DNA of 64,000 nucleotides. It comes from Syntrophobacterales bacterium. GTDB taxonomy: Bacteria > Desulfobacterota > Desulfobaccia > Desulfobaccales > 0-14-0-80-60-11. The translations under genes and the position numbers were made by a program. Position 1 is the stretch's first letter, and each line of letters starts with the position of its first letter. The stretch lies in contig JAGVAH010000044.1 in assembly GCA_020060385.1 (NCBI GenBank), positions 1 through 64,000 of the forward strand. The letters are read 5' to 3'. Below, one piece after another: positions 27,033 to 35,574 of this stretch. The notes beneath the pieces were generated by a model. The model ran no database searches, was not told the origin of the DNA, and worked only from the letters and a program-made list of their open reading frames with translations.

Positions 27033-27620
27033 ATGTGGTTTACCAAGCAAATTGCCCTGGGGCTCTGCCTGGCCCTGTTAATGGTTGGCGGCAGCAGTTG
27101 CATGCACCGGCCGCTGCCGGCCCCGGTCTCAGGGGTGACCCTGCAACCGGGGCGTTATCTGGAGGACTATTACCGGGCCCCTGATTTCGCGGCCGGCCAG
27201 GCTGCCTATATCCTGGAGCCCTTTGCCGTGGAAGCGGCCCAGGGCCTGGAGCCCGGCGCCTTCCGCGACCTGCTGCAGACGGAAATGACCCAGGCCTGGG
27301 AAGCCAACGGCCTGAAACTGCAAAGTTCCCCAGGGGCTTGCCGCGTCTCCGGCACCATCTGGCGGGTGCGCCTCAAAGGAGAACATCTCCGTTTCTTTAC
27401 GGGTAAGATTTCCCTCCAAATGGAGGTCTCCGGCGCCATCACCCGGGAAGGCAAGACCCTCTTTGCCTTCGCCGACCGGATCGAGGTGAGTTCCCCGGTG
27501 AACCCCGGCCCTCCGGCCCCCAAGGAACAGGAACTACTGCTGCGGCAAGCGACGCGGGCCTTTTTGCAGCACCTGCTGACCGAGCTCCTGCTTCAAGGGG
27601 AGCCGGAAGCAGAGGGATAG
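27033..27620 (+). CDS. Lipoprotein of unknown function
   Basis: A 195-residue exported lipoprotein: signal helix IALGLCLALLMVGG with lipobox GSSC, then a beta/alpha domain (YILEPFAVEAAQGLEPGAFR, SGTIWRVRLKG, ISLQMEVSGAI) resembling the curli-associated/ABC-type transport auxiliary lipoprotein fold. The start at ATG 27033 has GAGAGG four bases upstream. Its 3' end overlaps the convergent DUF1573 gene by 28 bp. No specific function is proposed. Confidence 0.65.
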   Translation: MWFTKQIALGLCLALLMVGGSSCMHRPLPAPVSGVTLQPGRYLEDYYRAPDFAAGQAAYILEPFAVEAAQGLEPGAFRDLLQTEMTQAWEANGLKLQSSPGACRVSGTIWRVRLKGEHLRFFTGKISLQMEVSGAITREGKTLFAFADRIEVSSPVNPGPPAPKEQELLLRQATRAFLQHLLTELLLQGEPEAEG

Positions 27621-28339
27621 ATATTGCCAAAGACCCGGACAATGAGCCGGGGCCGCTCTGCGGAAGTGGTCTGCAGCTCGATTTTACCGCCGTAGTGCCC
27701 CGATTCCCGGGAGATGTTCCGCACTTCCAGGAGGTAAACCTTCCCCGGTTTTTCGGCCTTCACACTGACCGCGATCCGCTGGGGAATGCTGTTGTTAAAA
27801 CTGGTAATCTGCCAGGGCGCGGCCAGATGGGAGATAAAACGCACCTGGCCGTGCACATCCTCACCCACCCTGCCCCGGAGACGGACGATGTGGTTGGGTT
27901 GAATCTCAATGATGGGCTGCACATACCCCTTTAAGGTCAACTCCAACTCCGGCTGGTCCGGGTCATTGAATCTCACCTTGGTGTGCTTGAGAAAATCCCG
28001 GAGCACCGAATAGGGCTTGATGGTCAAGGTAAGTTTGCCCTGGCCCCCGGGGGGAATGACCCGGTCATAGTCGGGCACGGTGCAGGCGCAATCCGGGTCC
28101 ACCTCCTCCACCCTTAAAGGCGCAGTGCCTTCGTTCTTGATCGGGAAGGTATAAGTCAAAGGCTTATCTTCAAACACCTTGCCGAAATCATGGAATTTTT
28201 CCGTCACCACCAGCCGGGGCTCGGCTCCGGTGGCCAGCCCCGCGGCCAGGACCATCACCGCCAGACAGATAACCCCGGCCAGAATAAAAACCTTCCTCTG
28301 GGCCCATGGGGCGGACTTTACCAACCACAGTCTTTTCAT
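27593..28339 (-). CDS. DUF1573 domain exported protein
   Basis: A 248-residue protein with an N-terminal membrane helix or signal (VFILAGVICLAVMVLAAGLA) and an immunoglobulin-like DUF1573 domain: FHDFGKVFEDKPLTYTFPIK, then EEVDPDCACTVPDYD with the conserved Cys pair. A second beta domain follows. DUF1573 proteins are common in Bacteroidetes and Deltaproteobacteria; their role is unknown, perhaps in the envelope. ATG 28339 is preferred over TTG 28342. Convergent overlap of 28 bp with the lipoprotein gene. Confidence 0.8.
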   Translation of the reverse strand: MKRLWLVKSAPWAQRKVFILAGVICLAVMVLAAGLATGAEPRLVVTEKFHDFGKVFEDKPLTYTFPIKNEGTAPLRVEEVDPDCACTVPDYDRVIPPGGQGKLTLTIKPYSVLRDFLKHTKVRFNDPDQPELELTLKGYVQPIIEIQPNHIVRLRGRVGEDVHGQVRFISHLAAPWQITSFNNSIPQRIAVSVKAEKPGKVYLLEVRNISRESGHYGGKIELQTTSAERPRLIVRVFGNIYPSASGSP

Positions 28340-28516
28340 CAATGCAGGCTATCCCCTAAATTATGCGCGATTTATCTAAAAGGGGCCGGACCCCGGCCGC
28401 CTTCCCTAGTCTATTGGATATATTACCATAAAGATTTGCCTGTGTTGGGCAAAAGTTTTAATATAATGCAAAGGCTGTAAAGAGCTAAGGAAATGGTGGG
28501 CAGTGCCCACCCCACA

Positions 28517-28545
28517 TTAACTTTGAACCTTGAACCTTGAATTTA
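28517..28545. repeat. 7-bp-period array, TTGAACC unit
   Basis: Heptamers CTTTGAA, CCTTGAA, CCTTGAA, TTTAA lie 37 bp upstream of the hisB start. Same unit as at 69-103. A TATAAT at 28462-28467 could be the hisB -10 box. Confidence 0.65.
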
Positions 28546-28581
28546 AGACGCGGCCCGGCCGCTTTACGGAGAAACTGCCCC

Positions 28582-29166
28582 ATGACCCCCTTAAGCCGCA
28601 TCACCCGCAAGACCAAGGAAACCGAGGTGGAGTTGGAACTGGAACTGGACGGCCGGGGCGAGGCCCAGATCCAGACCGGCATTCCCTTCCTGGACCACAT
28701 GCTGCACCTCTTCGCGGCCCACGGCTACTTTGATTTAAAGGTCCAGGCCCAGGGCGACCTGCACGTGGACCAGCACCACACCGTGGAAGACATCGGCATC
28801 TGCCTGGGCCGCGCCATTAAGGAGGCCCTGAAGCAGCGCCCCGGGGTGCGCCGCTATGGAGAGGCCCGGGTGCCCATGGACGAGGCCCTGGCGATGGTAA
28901 CCCTGGACCTGAGCAACCGCCCCTTTCTCCATTTCCAGGTGACCTTCCCCCCGGGCGCGGCGGGCCTGGACCCCCAACTGGTGAAGGAGTTCTGGCGGGC
29001 GGTGTGCGTCCACGGGGGCATTACTTTACATATCTGCGTGCCCTACGGGGAGAACACCCACCACATCATCGAGGCCGTGTTCAAGGCCGCGGGCCGGGCC
29101 CTGGACCAGGCCACCCAGCCGGAACCGAGGGCCCAGGGCGTGCCCTCCACTAAAGGAGTGTTGTGA
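28582..29166 (+). CDS. hisB: Imidazoleglycerol-phosphate dehydratase
   Basis: A monofunctional HisB of 194 residues catalysing the sixth step of histidine synthesis (imidazole-glycerol-phosphate to imidazole-acetol-phosphate). Metal-binding motifs are FLDHMLHLFAAHGYFDL, HVDQHHTVEDIGICLG and CVHGGITLHI...GENTHHIIEA. The histidinol-phosphatase domain of enterobacterial HisB is absent. ATG 28582 has GGAG about ten bases upstream. No other his genes are in the window. Confidence 0.96.
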   Translation: MTPLSRITRKTKETEVELELELDGRGEAQIQTGIPFLDHMLHLFAAHGYFDLKVQAQGDLHVDQHHTVEDIGICLGRAIKEALKQRPGVRRYGEARVPMDEALAMVTLDLSNRPFLHFQVTFPPGAAGLDPQLVKEFWRAVCVHGGITLHICVPYGENTHHIIEAVFKAAGRALDQATQPEPRAQGVPSTKGVL

Positions 29167-29258
29167 GGGGAATGATTAGAGATTGTGGGGGAGGGCCAGG
29201 GAGCTTTTTGCCAAGGGCGCCCTGCCCTCCCCCCCCCCCCTTCCCAACCCTAGAAAAT

Positions 29259-29311
29259 GTAGGGTGGGCCTGGCCCACCAATACCTTGCGGCTGGTCCGG
29301 GTCCACCCTAC
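29259..29311. repeat. Palindromic repeat (GTAGGGTGG family)
   Basis: GTAGGGTGG at 29259 and CCACCCTAC at 29311 are exact reverse complements, with an inner GGGCCTGGCCCACC. Widespread REP-like type. It lies upstream of the TPR gene together with a heptamer array. Confidence 0.65.
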
Positions 29312-29317
29312 CATCTT

Positions 29318-29348
29318 TTAACTTGGAACCAGGAACTCGGAACTTATC
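29318..29348. repeat. 7-bp-period array, ACTCGGA-type unit
   Basis: Heptamers ACTTGGA, ACCAGGA, ACTCGGA, ACTTATC lie 15 bp before the TPR protein start. Confidence 0.55.
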
Positions 29349-29362
29349 AGTGGCTTCCCGCC

Positions 29363-30169
29363 ATGAAAATCTGTAAAACCGTCGTATTTGCACTTTTCCT
29401 GGCACTTGCGGTATTGCCCCCATTCCTTTACGCCCAACCGCTGACCGCAGATTATCTGGCCGCGGTGGCCCTGGCCAGTCAAGGCAAATTTTCTGAAGCC
29501 AGCAAGGCCTTTCAGGAAATCATCGCCGCGGCCCCTCCCCACGAGCGGGCCCGGCGCTGCCTGCACATCCTGGAAGACCTGGAAGCTAAGAAGATTAACG
29601 AGGAGACGGCTGCCCACCTCTTCCAGGGCTTGGCGTACTTTTATCAGGACAAATTTTCGGAGGCCCTGGCCGAGGCCAACCTGGCCTTGCAGATCAACCC
29701 CCGATACAAGAGGGCCTATAACACCCGGGGCGGGGTCTATTTGGGGCTGGGCCAGACCGACCAGGCCCTGGCCGACTACAACCGGGCCTTGCAGCTAGAT
29801 CCCGGATATGCCGGGGCTTACTATAACCGGGGCTGCGTCTATTTAAGGACCAAACAATATGGCCGGGCCATCGCCGATTTCGACCGGGCCCTGAAGATAA
29901 CCCCCCAATATGCCAGCGCCTGCTATAACCGGGGCGTCGCCCATTTCCAGAAGGGGCAATTTTTATGGGCCTTGGCGGACTTTAACCGGGCCCTGGAAAT
30001 CAATCCCCGCTTGGCGGAAGCCCACATGAATCGAGGCCTCACCCTGGAGGAATTGGGTAAAGAAAAGGAAGCAGTGGCGGCCTATAAAAAATTTCTGCAA
30101 TCCGCCCCCCCGGGCCTCAGCCAGGAAATCAGTTATGTCCGGAAAAGACTGGAAGTCCTGGCAAAATAG
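29363..30169 (+). CDS. Secreted tetratricopeptide-repeat protein
   Basis: A 268-residue exported protein. The start at ATG 29363 gives a clean signal peptide (MKICKTVVFALFLALAVLPP, cut near LYAQ). About six TPR units follow, e.g. AYNTRGGVYLGLGQTDQALA, AYYNRGCVYLRTKQYGRAIA and ACYNRGVAHFQKGQFLWALA. It resembles the TPR protein at 12333-13115 in repeat type and ending, so the two may be paralogues. It probably works in the periplasm or at a membrane as a scaffold. Partners are unknown. Confidence 0.88.
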   Translation: MKICKTVVFALFLALAVLPPFLYAQPLTADYLAAVALASQGKFSEASKAFQEIIAAAPPHERARRCLHILEDLEAKKINEETAAHLFQGLAYFYQDKFSEALAEANLALQINPRYKRAYNTRGGVYLGLGQTDQALADYNRALQLDPGYAGAYYNRGCVYLRTKQYGRAIADFDRALKITPQYASACYNRGVAHFQKGQFLWALADFNRALEINPRLAEAHMNRGLTLEELGKEKEAVAAYKKFLQSAPPGLSQEISYVRKRLEVLAK

Positions 30170-30325
30170 CCTGGACGGCCGCGGCCCGGGCCCTTAACTT
30201 ATCTTAGGATTAGCAAAGGATTTCCATTTCCAGCCCTTCTCTCCCAGGGAGGGAGAGAGGCGGGGGGAGGAGGGCGGTAATTGCCGCCTGGCTCCCCTGC
30301 CCCGGAAATGAGGAGAAGGACAAAG

Positions 30326-30781
30326 ATGCCCCAGTTCCCAAAGATTTTTGTCTTGCTGGCCGCCGCGGCCCTGCTCCTGGCCAGCGCCGCCCCTCCGGCT
30401 TGCCCCCGCTCCTCCACGATGCAGAATTACTGGGAGAAAAGGTTTCAAGAAATGGATCAAAATGGGGACGGCAGAGTCAGCCTGGCGGAGTACATCGCCT
30501 TTTTTGGAGAAGGCTCTCCCCAGCGGCGGCGCTATGTGGAATATGAATTCCGGAAGTACGACCGTAATGGCGATGGCTTCATCACCCATGAGGAGCACTT
30601 TACTCCGGTGACTTTAAGGGATGAATTCAGGGCCCTGGACCAAGACCGGGACGGCCGGGTCAGCCGGAGTGAATTTCTGGATGCAGATATCATCTTCCAA
30701 CCTCTGGACCGCAACCATGACGGCTTCATCACCCTGGAGGAATATTTGTACGGCTACCGTAATCCGACTTCCAAAAGATAA
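30326..30781 (+). CDS. Exported EF-hand calcium-binding protein
   Basis: A 151-residue protein with a signal peptide (IFVLLAAAALLLASAAPPA) and four canonical EF-hand loops: DQNGDGRVSLAE, DRNGDGFITHEE, DQDRDGRVSRSE and DRNHDGFITLEE. Each loop has Asp at positions 1, 3 and 5 or close equivalents and Glu at 12, so all four should bind Ca2+. The start ATG 30326 has GGAGAAGGA upstream; an earlier in-frame ATG at 30308 is less well placed. Probably periplasmic; a calmodulin-like or calcium-buffer role is inference. Confidence 0.9.
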   Translation: MPQFPKIFVLLAAAALLLASAAPPACPRSSTMQNYWEKRFQEMDQNGDGRVSLAEYIAFFGEGSPQRRRYVEYEFRKYDRNGDGFITHEEHFTPVTLRDEFRALDQDRDGRVSRSEFLDADIIFQPLDRNHDGFITLEEYLYGYRNPTSKR

Positions 30782-30831
30782 CTTGTTGCGGCCAACCGCG
30801 ATCGTGGTCCGGCCACCACCAAGGAATGATT

Positions 30832-31251
30832 ATGAGCTATCGGGCCCTTATTTTCGACGACCAGCCGGAGATTCGCTTGGTTTTATGGAGACTCTTCGAC
30901 GGCAGAGGTTATGAAGTCTTCACCTTCCCCCACCCCGCCATCTGCCCCCTCCACCAGGAAGATCAATGTCCCTGCCCCGCGAACCAGGCATGTGCGGATG
31001 TGATTATCTCGGACCTGAATATGCCCATTCAAAACGGGCTGGTTTTCCTGGAAGAGCAAATTACCAAGGGCTGCCGCTGCCAGAACTTGGCCCTGATGTC
31101 CGGAGAATTATCCCCGGAAGAGATTGCCAAGGCGGAAGCCTTGGGAATCAAGGTCTTTGTCAAGCCCTTCAGACTGGCGGAAATCATCAGTTGGCTGGAG
31201 CAGATTGAGAAGGGGATCGACCCCCACAGGCATCTATCCCAATGGTTTTAA
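30832..31251 (+). CDS. Stand-alone response-regulator receiver with Cys-rich insert
   Basis: A 139-residue receiver-only protein. The acidic pair (IFDDQPE), phosphoacceptor (ISDLNMP, Asp about 61) and conserved Lys (VFVKPF) are all present, so phosphorylation should be possible. Between strand 2 and the phosphoacceptor strand lies an insert with four cysteines (AICPLHQEDQCPCPANQAC), and two more follow in KGCRCQN. Such a cluster is unusual in receivers and could bind metal or be redox-active. No kinase gene is adjacent. ATG 30832 has AAGGA eight bases upstream. Confidence 0.85.
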   Translation: MSYRALIFDDQPEIRLVLWRLFDGRGYEVFTFPHPAICPLHQEDQCPCPANQACADVIISDLNMPIQNGLVFLEEQITKGCRCQNLALMSGELSPEEIAKAEALGIKVFVKPFRLAEIISWLEQIEKGIDPHRHLSQWF

Positions 31252-31372
31252 TAAAGGACGCCCTCCAGCGGCCAAGATTAGCCCCAGAGGCGGGGTGCCC
31301 CCGGCGGGAGTAGAGGGGGCTTGGGGCGGGGTAAGTAAGTCCCGTTTTGCTCATCCTCCTCCAATTGTCTAT

Positions 31373-31500
31373 AGGCTATTGCAAAACCTATTTTTCTTGT
31401 CACTCTGAGCCGCAGGCGAAGGGTCTATTCTTTGAAATTCCTAGATTCTTCGCTTCGCTCAGAATGACAATTTGGCAGATCAGGAGGTTTTGCAATAGCT
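31373..31500. repeat. Nested palindromic repeat (CTATTGCAAAACCT outer, CACTCTGAGC inner)
   Basis: The outer arms AGGCTATTGCAAAACCT and AGGTTTTGCAATAGCT bracket an inner pair TTGTCACTCTGAGC / GCTCAGAATGACAA. The inner pair is a copy of the family at 44237-44302. It ends two bases before the CBS gene stop codon. Looks like a MITE-type element with a second repeat inserted. Confidence 0.75.
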
Positions 31501-31501
31501 T

Positions 31502-31981
31502 TTAGGGAAACATCCTGGGGGCGATCTCCAGGAGCACCTTCCTCCGGGTGATGATCCCCACCGGCCTGGAGTCGGCGTCCACCACCGCCACCAGGTGCAG
31601 CCTTTTTCCCAGGATCAGCTCACAGGCCGTGGCAAAGCTGGCGTCGGCCCGGACCGACCACTTTTTAGCCCCCATCAATTCCCCCACCTTTTTGATGCCC
31701 ATCAGTTCGCAGAGGTTGAAGAACGACTCCCCCCAACCCTTCTTCCTCCCGGGCTGGTCACAGGCCTGGCGATAGAGCCCGGCCAGCTCTTTCATCAAAT
31801 CATCCAGGGTGAATAAACCGGCGTATTTCCCGGCCCCGTCCGCCACCACCAACCCCGGGGCATGGGGCGGCCCCTCCAGGTTCTTCTTGATGGCCTCATA
31901 GGCTTCTTTAAGATGCGCCTCCCCCTGGATGGCGGCAAAGGACGCGGTCATCATTTCCCGGTTGGTCTCTTGAAACTCCAT
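31502..31981 (-). CDS. CBS-domain pair protein
   Basis: A 159-residue protein made of two CBS motifs: the first around GLVVADGAGKYAGLFTLDDL and the second around LHLVAVVDADSRPVGIITRR. CBS pairs bind adenosyl ligands (AMP, ATP, SAM) and act as energy sensors. The protein has no attached enzyme domain, so it may regulate a partner. AAGGAGG precedes the ATG. The stop codon is next to the nested palindromic repeat. Confidence 0.88.
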   Translation of the reverse strand: MEFQETNREMMTASFAAIQGEAHLKEAYEAIKKNLEGPPHAPGLVVADGAGKYAGLFTLDDLMKELAGLYRQACDQPGRKKGWGESFFNLCELMGIKKVGELMGAKKWSVRADASFATACELILGKRLHLVAVVDADSRPVGIITRRKVLLEIAPRMFP

Positions 31982-32033
31982 GGGTCTGCCTCCTTGAGAG
32001 GCAAAGTAATTACTCCCCGGCCCTCCGGCAAGA

Positions 32034-32990
32034 TCAGGGGGCCAGGAGGGTGAAAACCACGGGCACCGCGGCCAGGCTGAGGATGATGGTGCCGAAGGAC
32101 AGGGCTGCGACCGTGGGCGCGGCGCAGCGGTACTGGGTGGCGAAGACCACCCCCAAGATGGCGGAAGGCATGGCGCTCTCCAGGATCAGCACTTCACTCT
32201 GCTGCCAGGTGAGCCCGAAGATATGGGTCTGCCCATACCCCAGCCAGGGTTGCAGGCCCAATTTAATGACCGCGGCCACAGCCAGCAGAACCAATAACGG
32301 CCGCCAGTCATAGTCCAGCCGCAATTCCACCGCCAAAATGAGACACGATAAGAGGGCGATGGCCGCATCAATCATGGAGCAGGCGGAAAATAAAGGCGCC
32401 AGCCAAGGTTGGGTCGGATCAAACCCCAGGGGCGCCAGGAACAACCCCACCACCAGGGCCGCAAAGATGGGAGAGCGGAAATAGCTCCCCAGGGCCCGGC
32501 GCCGGGCTGCGGGATCGGACCCGGAAGCTCCCCAATACACGGCGATCCCCACCCCCAGGGTGAATATGGGCAGTCCCATGCCCAACTCGCTGATGAGGAT
32601 GGCGTCCGTCATGGCCCCGGGGTCGCCGGGAAAGGCGTATTGCACCAGGGGGTAGCCGATGAGCGTGGACGAACTGAACCCGGAGGCCAGCATCAGGGCC
32701 CCGGTGCGGCCGCGATCCAGCCGGAGGAGGCGGGCCGCGACCCAGGCCACGGCCACACAAATGCAGACGGCCACCATGATGGGGACGACCATGAGGGCCT
32801 GTTGGGCCGACACCCGGTTCAAGGCCAGATGGTAAACAATGGCCGCAGGTATGGCCGCCTTGGTCAGGAGTCCGGTAAAAATAGGATTGTGCTCCTCCTG
32901 GATGACCCCCTGCCGCTTCAGCCCCAGGCAGACCAGCACCACCAAGGCAAAGGCCGCCACGGTCTGGAAGATCTGGAGATTGTGAGACAT
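32034..32990 (-). CDS. AEC-family transporter (auxin efflux carrier-like)
   Basis: An inner-membrane protein of about 318 residues with some ten hydrophobic segments. It matches the AEC family in its overall pattern: an N-terminal helix, an Asn/Pro-containing stretch (TKAAIPAAIVYHLAL), GFSSSTLIGYPLVQYAF in the first half and ESAMPSAILGVVFATQ in the second. Family members export or import dicarboxylates or similar organic acids. ATG 32990 (MSHNLQIF) is preferred to an upstream TTG. Single gene; substrate unknown. Confidence 0.85.
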   Translation of the reverse strand: MSHNLQIFQTVAAFALVVLVCLGLKRQGVIQEEHNPIFTGLLTKAAIPAAIVYHLALNRVSAQQALMVVPIMVAVCICVAVAWVAARLLRLDRGRTGALMLASGFSSSTLIGYPLVQYAFPGDPGAMTDAILISELGMGLPIFTLGVGIAVYWGASGSDPAARRRALGSYFRSPIFAALVVGLFLAPLGFDPTQPWLAPLFSACSMIDAAIALLSCLILAVELRLDYDWRPLLVLLAVAAVIKLGLQPWLGYGQTHIFGLTWQQSEVLILESAMPSAILGVVFATQYRCAAPTVAALSFGTIILSLAAVPVVFTLLAP

Positions 32991-33030
32991 AACCGCCAAC
33001 CCTGGTCAGATTATTGGGGCAGTGCGGCTC

Positions 33031-33948
33031 TCAGGCCACCACCGCCCAGGCAAAATGGGCATGTTCGCAGGCATGATAGCCATCTGTACGCCCCCGGAAA
33101 AAGCGCTCCTGGATCACCTCCGGGCCCAGATTCTCCCGGAGGCGCAGGCCTTCTCCGGCCAGGTCCCCCTCCAAAGCCCCGGGAGCCAGGCCGGTGATCA
33201 TGGGCTCCCCCACCCGGCTGACAATCTCCATCATGATTTGCACCCGCCGGGAGACCCTTGCGGGCACGAAGGCGTCGGTATCCAGATAATCGAAGACGAC
33301 CCCGCTGCCCGGGGGCGCTGCCTCGCTGATGGCCCGCCAGGTGCTGAACAACGCCTCCCGGGGCAGGTAATAAGTCACCCCCAGCCAGCTAAAAAAGGTG
33401 GGGACCCGGGGGTCAAACGGGGAGCGCCTCAGGGCCGCGGCCAGATGATCCCGGCCGAAATCCACCGGCAGGAAGTGGAGGTTTCCCGGCGGCTCCAGGC
33501 CCGCTTCCCGGAGGCGCTGGCGCTTATGGGCCTGGGTGGCCGGATGGTCGATCTCGAACACCCGGAGTTGCGCCAGCAGGTCCGGGCGCCGCCAGGCAAA
33601 GCTGTCCATCCCCGCGCCCAGGATCACATACTGCCTGGCCCCCTGGCCCACGGCCTGCTCCAGGAGGTCTTCCGTGTACCGGGCATGGGCCAGGACGATG
33701 GCGGGCGCGCCGGCGATGGCCATCCAGCAGGCCAGGGCCCCGGCCCGCTGCGGATAGGCCGCAGCCAGGTCCGGATAAAATACCTGCAAGGCCCGGAGGT
33801 GCCGCTCCTCGCTGGTCCGGTATTCTTCCACAGTCAGCAAGCGCTGGGCCAGAGGATCTTCGAAGATGGGGGGCTGGACATGGGCCGCGTGGTAAGCCCG
33901 CATGAACGCGGTGCCCATGGCCGTCCTGCTATATTCGCCGCTTTGCAT
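33031..33948 (-). CDS. SAM-dependent methyltransferase, LCM (TIGR00027) type
   Basis: A 305-residue methyltransferase of the leucine-carboxyl-methyltransferase-like family. Diagnostic motifs are the N-terminal SRTAMGTAFMRAYH, the SAM-binding ILGAGMDSFAWRRP and VFEIDHPATQAHKRQRL, and FFSWLGVTYYLPREA. Bacterial members methylate small molecules or polyketide/peptide products; the substrate here is not predictable. It lies alone between the permease and the small membrane protein. Confidence 0.88.
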   Translation of the reverse strand: MQSGEYSRTAMGTAFMRAYHAAHVQPPIFEDPLAQRLLTVEEYRTSEERHLRALQVFYPDLAAAYPQRAGALACWMAIAGAPAIVLAHARYTEDLLEQAVGQGARQYVILGAGMDSFAWRRPDLLAQLRVFEIDHPATQAHKRQRLREAGLEPPGNLHFLPVDFGRDHLAAALRRSPFDPRVPTFFSWLGVTYYLPREALFSTWRAISEAAPPGSGVVFDYLDTDAFVPARVSRRVQIMMEIVSRVGEPMITGLAPGALEGDLAGEGLRLRENLGPEVIQERFFRGRTDGYHACEHAHFAWAVVA

Positions 33949-34028
33949 GCTTCACCTTGGGTTTCTTGGGTAAGCCGGTTTCCTTCGTGCCCGAACCAGC
34001 CTTGGGCACAAGACCTATCATCCCTATT

Positions 34029-34415
34029 TTATTTAAGAAATTCCCTATAAAGTTTCTTGGCGCACTCAGGACAAATGCCATGGGAAAACTGCAAATCCGA
34101 TTTTCCGGAGATGATTTGTTCGAGGCTGACCCAATGACCATTTAATTCCTTAACCTTTTTGCATGAACCGCAGATTACCATGAACCCTTCCAGGTACTTG
34201 ATCCTATTAATAAATTGCCAGGTCCAGTAAACCGTTATACTGCCGATGATGAGGATGCCTGCGGTTTCGATTAGGACCTGTCTTAAGTTGAATGGGGGAT
34301 CAAAGTATTCGGTAAGCCAACAGGTCAAAATGATGAATAAAAATCCAATAATCTCAAAGACTAAAGCCATTTTCAGGGCGCGGGTCTTAGATAATTCCTC
34401 TCCAGGACCTGTCAT
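34029..34415 (-). CDS. Two-helix membrane protein with C-terminal Cys4 module
   Basis: A 128-residue protein with two membrane helices (about 15-35 and 47-66) and a soluble tail with VICGSCKKVKELNGHWVSLE and FSHGICPECAKKLY. The CxxC...CxxC tail is the same module found at the C-terminus of many PAS-containing sensor proteins (ICSSCKKI...FSHGICPDC), where it probably binds zinc. Here it is joined to membrane helices only. AGGATAGG precedes the ATG. It is divergent from the structured-RNA region. Confidence 0.7.
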   Translation of the reverse strand: MTGPGEELSKTRALKMALVFEIIGFLFIILTCWLTEYFDPPFNLRQVLIETAGILIIGSITVYWTWQFINRIKYLEGFMVICGSCKKVKELNGHWVSLEQIISGKSDLQFSHGICPECAKKLYREFLK

Positions 34416-34649
34416 CGGCCTATCCTCATGTTATGTCTAATTATTTTTCTTTAAACTCCCTTACAGGGCCAATGGTTTAAAAGAGACACAAATGCGTATG
34501 CCGACATATTCTGCCTGATTTCCTTATAAAATTCAAATGGCTTGCCAATTCTCATCCAGGCCGCCTCTTTTCCTATTTTCAAGGAATTCTTTTTAACCAC
34601 GCTCCCTCCCCTCCCCCTTGCTTTCTCCCTGATGATGCTTACTAGTATA

Positions 34650-35011
34650 ATTGCCGGGAAGTTCAGTCCCAGCACCATAGGGGTTAGGGGTAGGCGGCTT
34701 GAGGCCGGGCCCCGAAGGGTAGGGCCGCCCGCGGGATTGAAACTCTAGGCGATCTGCTTCGGTTAAGAGCAACAGCCGGTCCGGCCCAAATTTAACCAGG
34801 CCCGGCTGGGCGCTGATTGCCGGTAGCGGCAATGGCTGCCGGCTCTGCGGCGGAAGCAGAGGCAGTGACCACGGAACCAGAGACGTAAGATTGAGTCCGG
34901 CGTTACTTTCCCCTTTAAAGGTGGAAAGAGGTTTCGTGGAGTGGGGAAGACCGGGAATTCCGGATGGTTGTAATTAGTTAAGGAAGTATCCATCCGGATT
35001 CCCGGCTTCCC
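34650..35011 (+). ncRNA. Putative structured RNA, copy 1
   Basis: About 360 nt without a supported gene that can fold into a multi-stem RNA. Pairs seen: TTCAGTCCC (34662-34670) with GGGATTGAA (34733-34741); hairpin GATTGCC/GGCAATG (34815-34834); CAGCCGG with CCGGCTG; CCACGGAACC (34869-34878) with GGTTTCGTGG (34930-34939); and a terminal stem whose 3' arm ends CCCGGCTTCCC at 35011. Copy 2, 565 bp away, keeps these stems with compensatory changes. Two G-U pairs here would be C-A mismatches on the other strand, so the plus strand is the likely RNA. A TAGTATAAT (-10-like) precedes it and a T-rich tail follows. Confidence 0.65.
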
Positions 35012-35211
35012 TTTCGCCTTTTTGCCCCAGTTTTTTCCCGCATACCCCAAATTCCCCGGCGAACTGGGAACGCCTCATCAGTCCAAGTCTGTGGCACCAT
35101 CGCCTCTCTCCGGGGGCCCCGGACCCGCGTCATTCTGCCGCTAGCAATTTTTTTCCAAAAATTTTTTCCCTCCCCCCTTGTTTTTCTCCCAAGGATGTTT
35201 ACCAATATATG

Positions 35212-35574
35212 AGCCGAGACAATCAGTCCGGGCGCCGGCAAGGTGAACGGGAGACGACCTGCGGGTCGCACCCTAAAGCGGGTGGAGGGTCGCTCGCGGG
35301 ACTGAAGGTCATGGCAACCTGCTTCGGCCCCGAGCAACAGCCGGTCCGACCCAATTAACAACTAGTGGCCGGCTGGGCGCTGATCGCCGGCCGCGGCGAT
35401 AGATGCCGGCTCCGCTGCGGAAGCAGAGGCAGTAGCCACGAAACTTCGGGACGTAGTTAAGAGCCCGGTGGCGCTTCGCATCTGGCGGAGAGCAGGGTTT
35501 CGTGGACCGGGGAAGCCCGGGCAGCCCGGCTGGTTTACCTCCTGGAGAGGACAACCCCGGGGCCCGGCTTCCCC
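35212..35574 (+). ncRNA. Putative structured RNA, copy 2
   Basis: A second diverged copy of the element at 34650-35011, in the same orientation. Corresponding stems: TCAGTCC (35223-35229) with GGACTGA (35299-35305); ATCGCC (35383-35388) with GGCGAT (35395-35400), where copy 1 has ATTGCC/GGCAAT, a true two-sided change; CCACGAAAC (35436-35444) with GTTTCGTGG (35497-35505); terminal stem GGGGAAGCC...GGCTTCCCC ending 35574. Long unchanged blocks include GAGCAACAGCCGGTCCG and GGAAGCAGAGGCAGT. Upstream CCCCCCTTGTTTTTCTCCC and a TATA-like box are also shared, so each copy may have its own promoter. RNase P, tmRNA and 6S RNA were considered and do not fit. Confidence 0.65.

Noticed and set aside
34733-35310. 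GGGATTGAAAC-like strings resembling the 3' end of CRISPR repeats
   Set aside because: Only two occurrences, 565 bp apart and part of a conserved RNA stem; no spacer-sized array and no cas genes.
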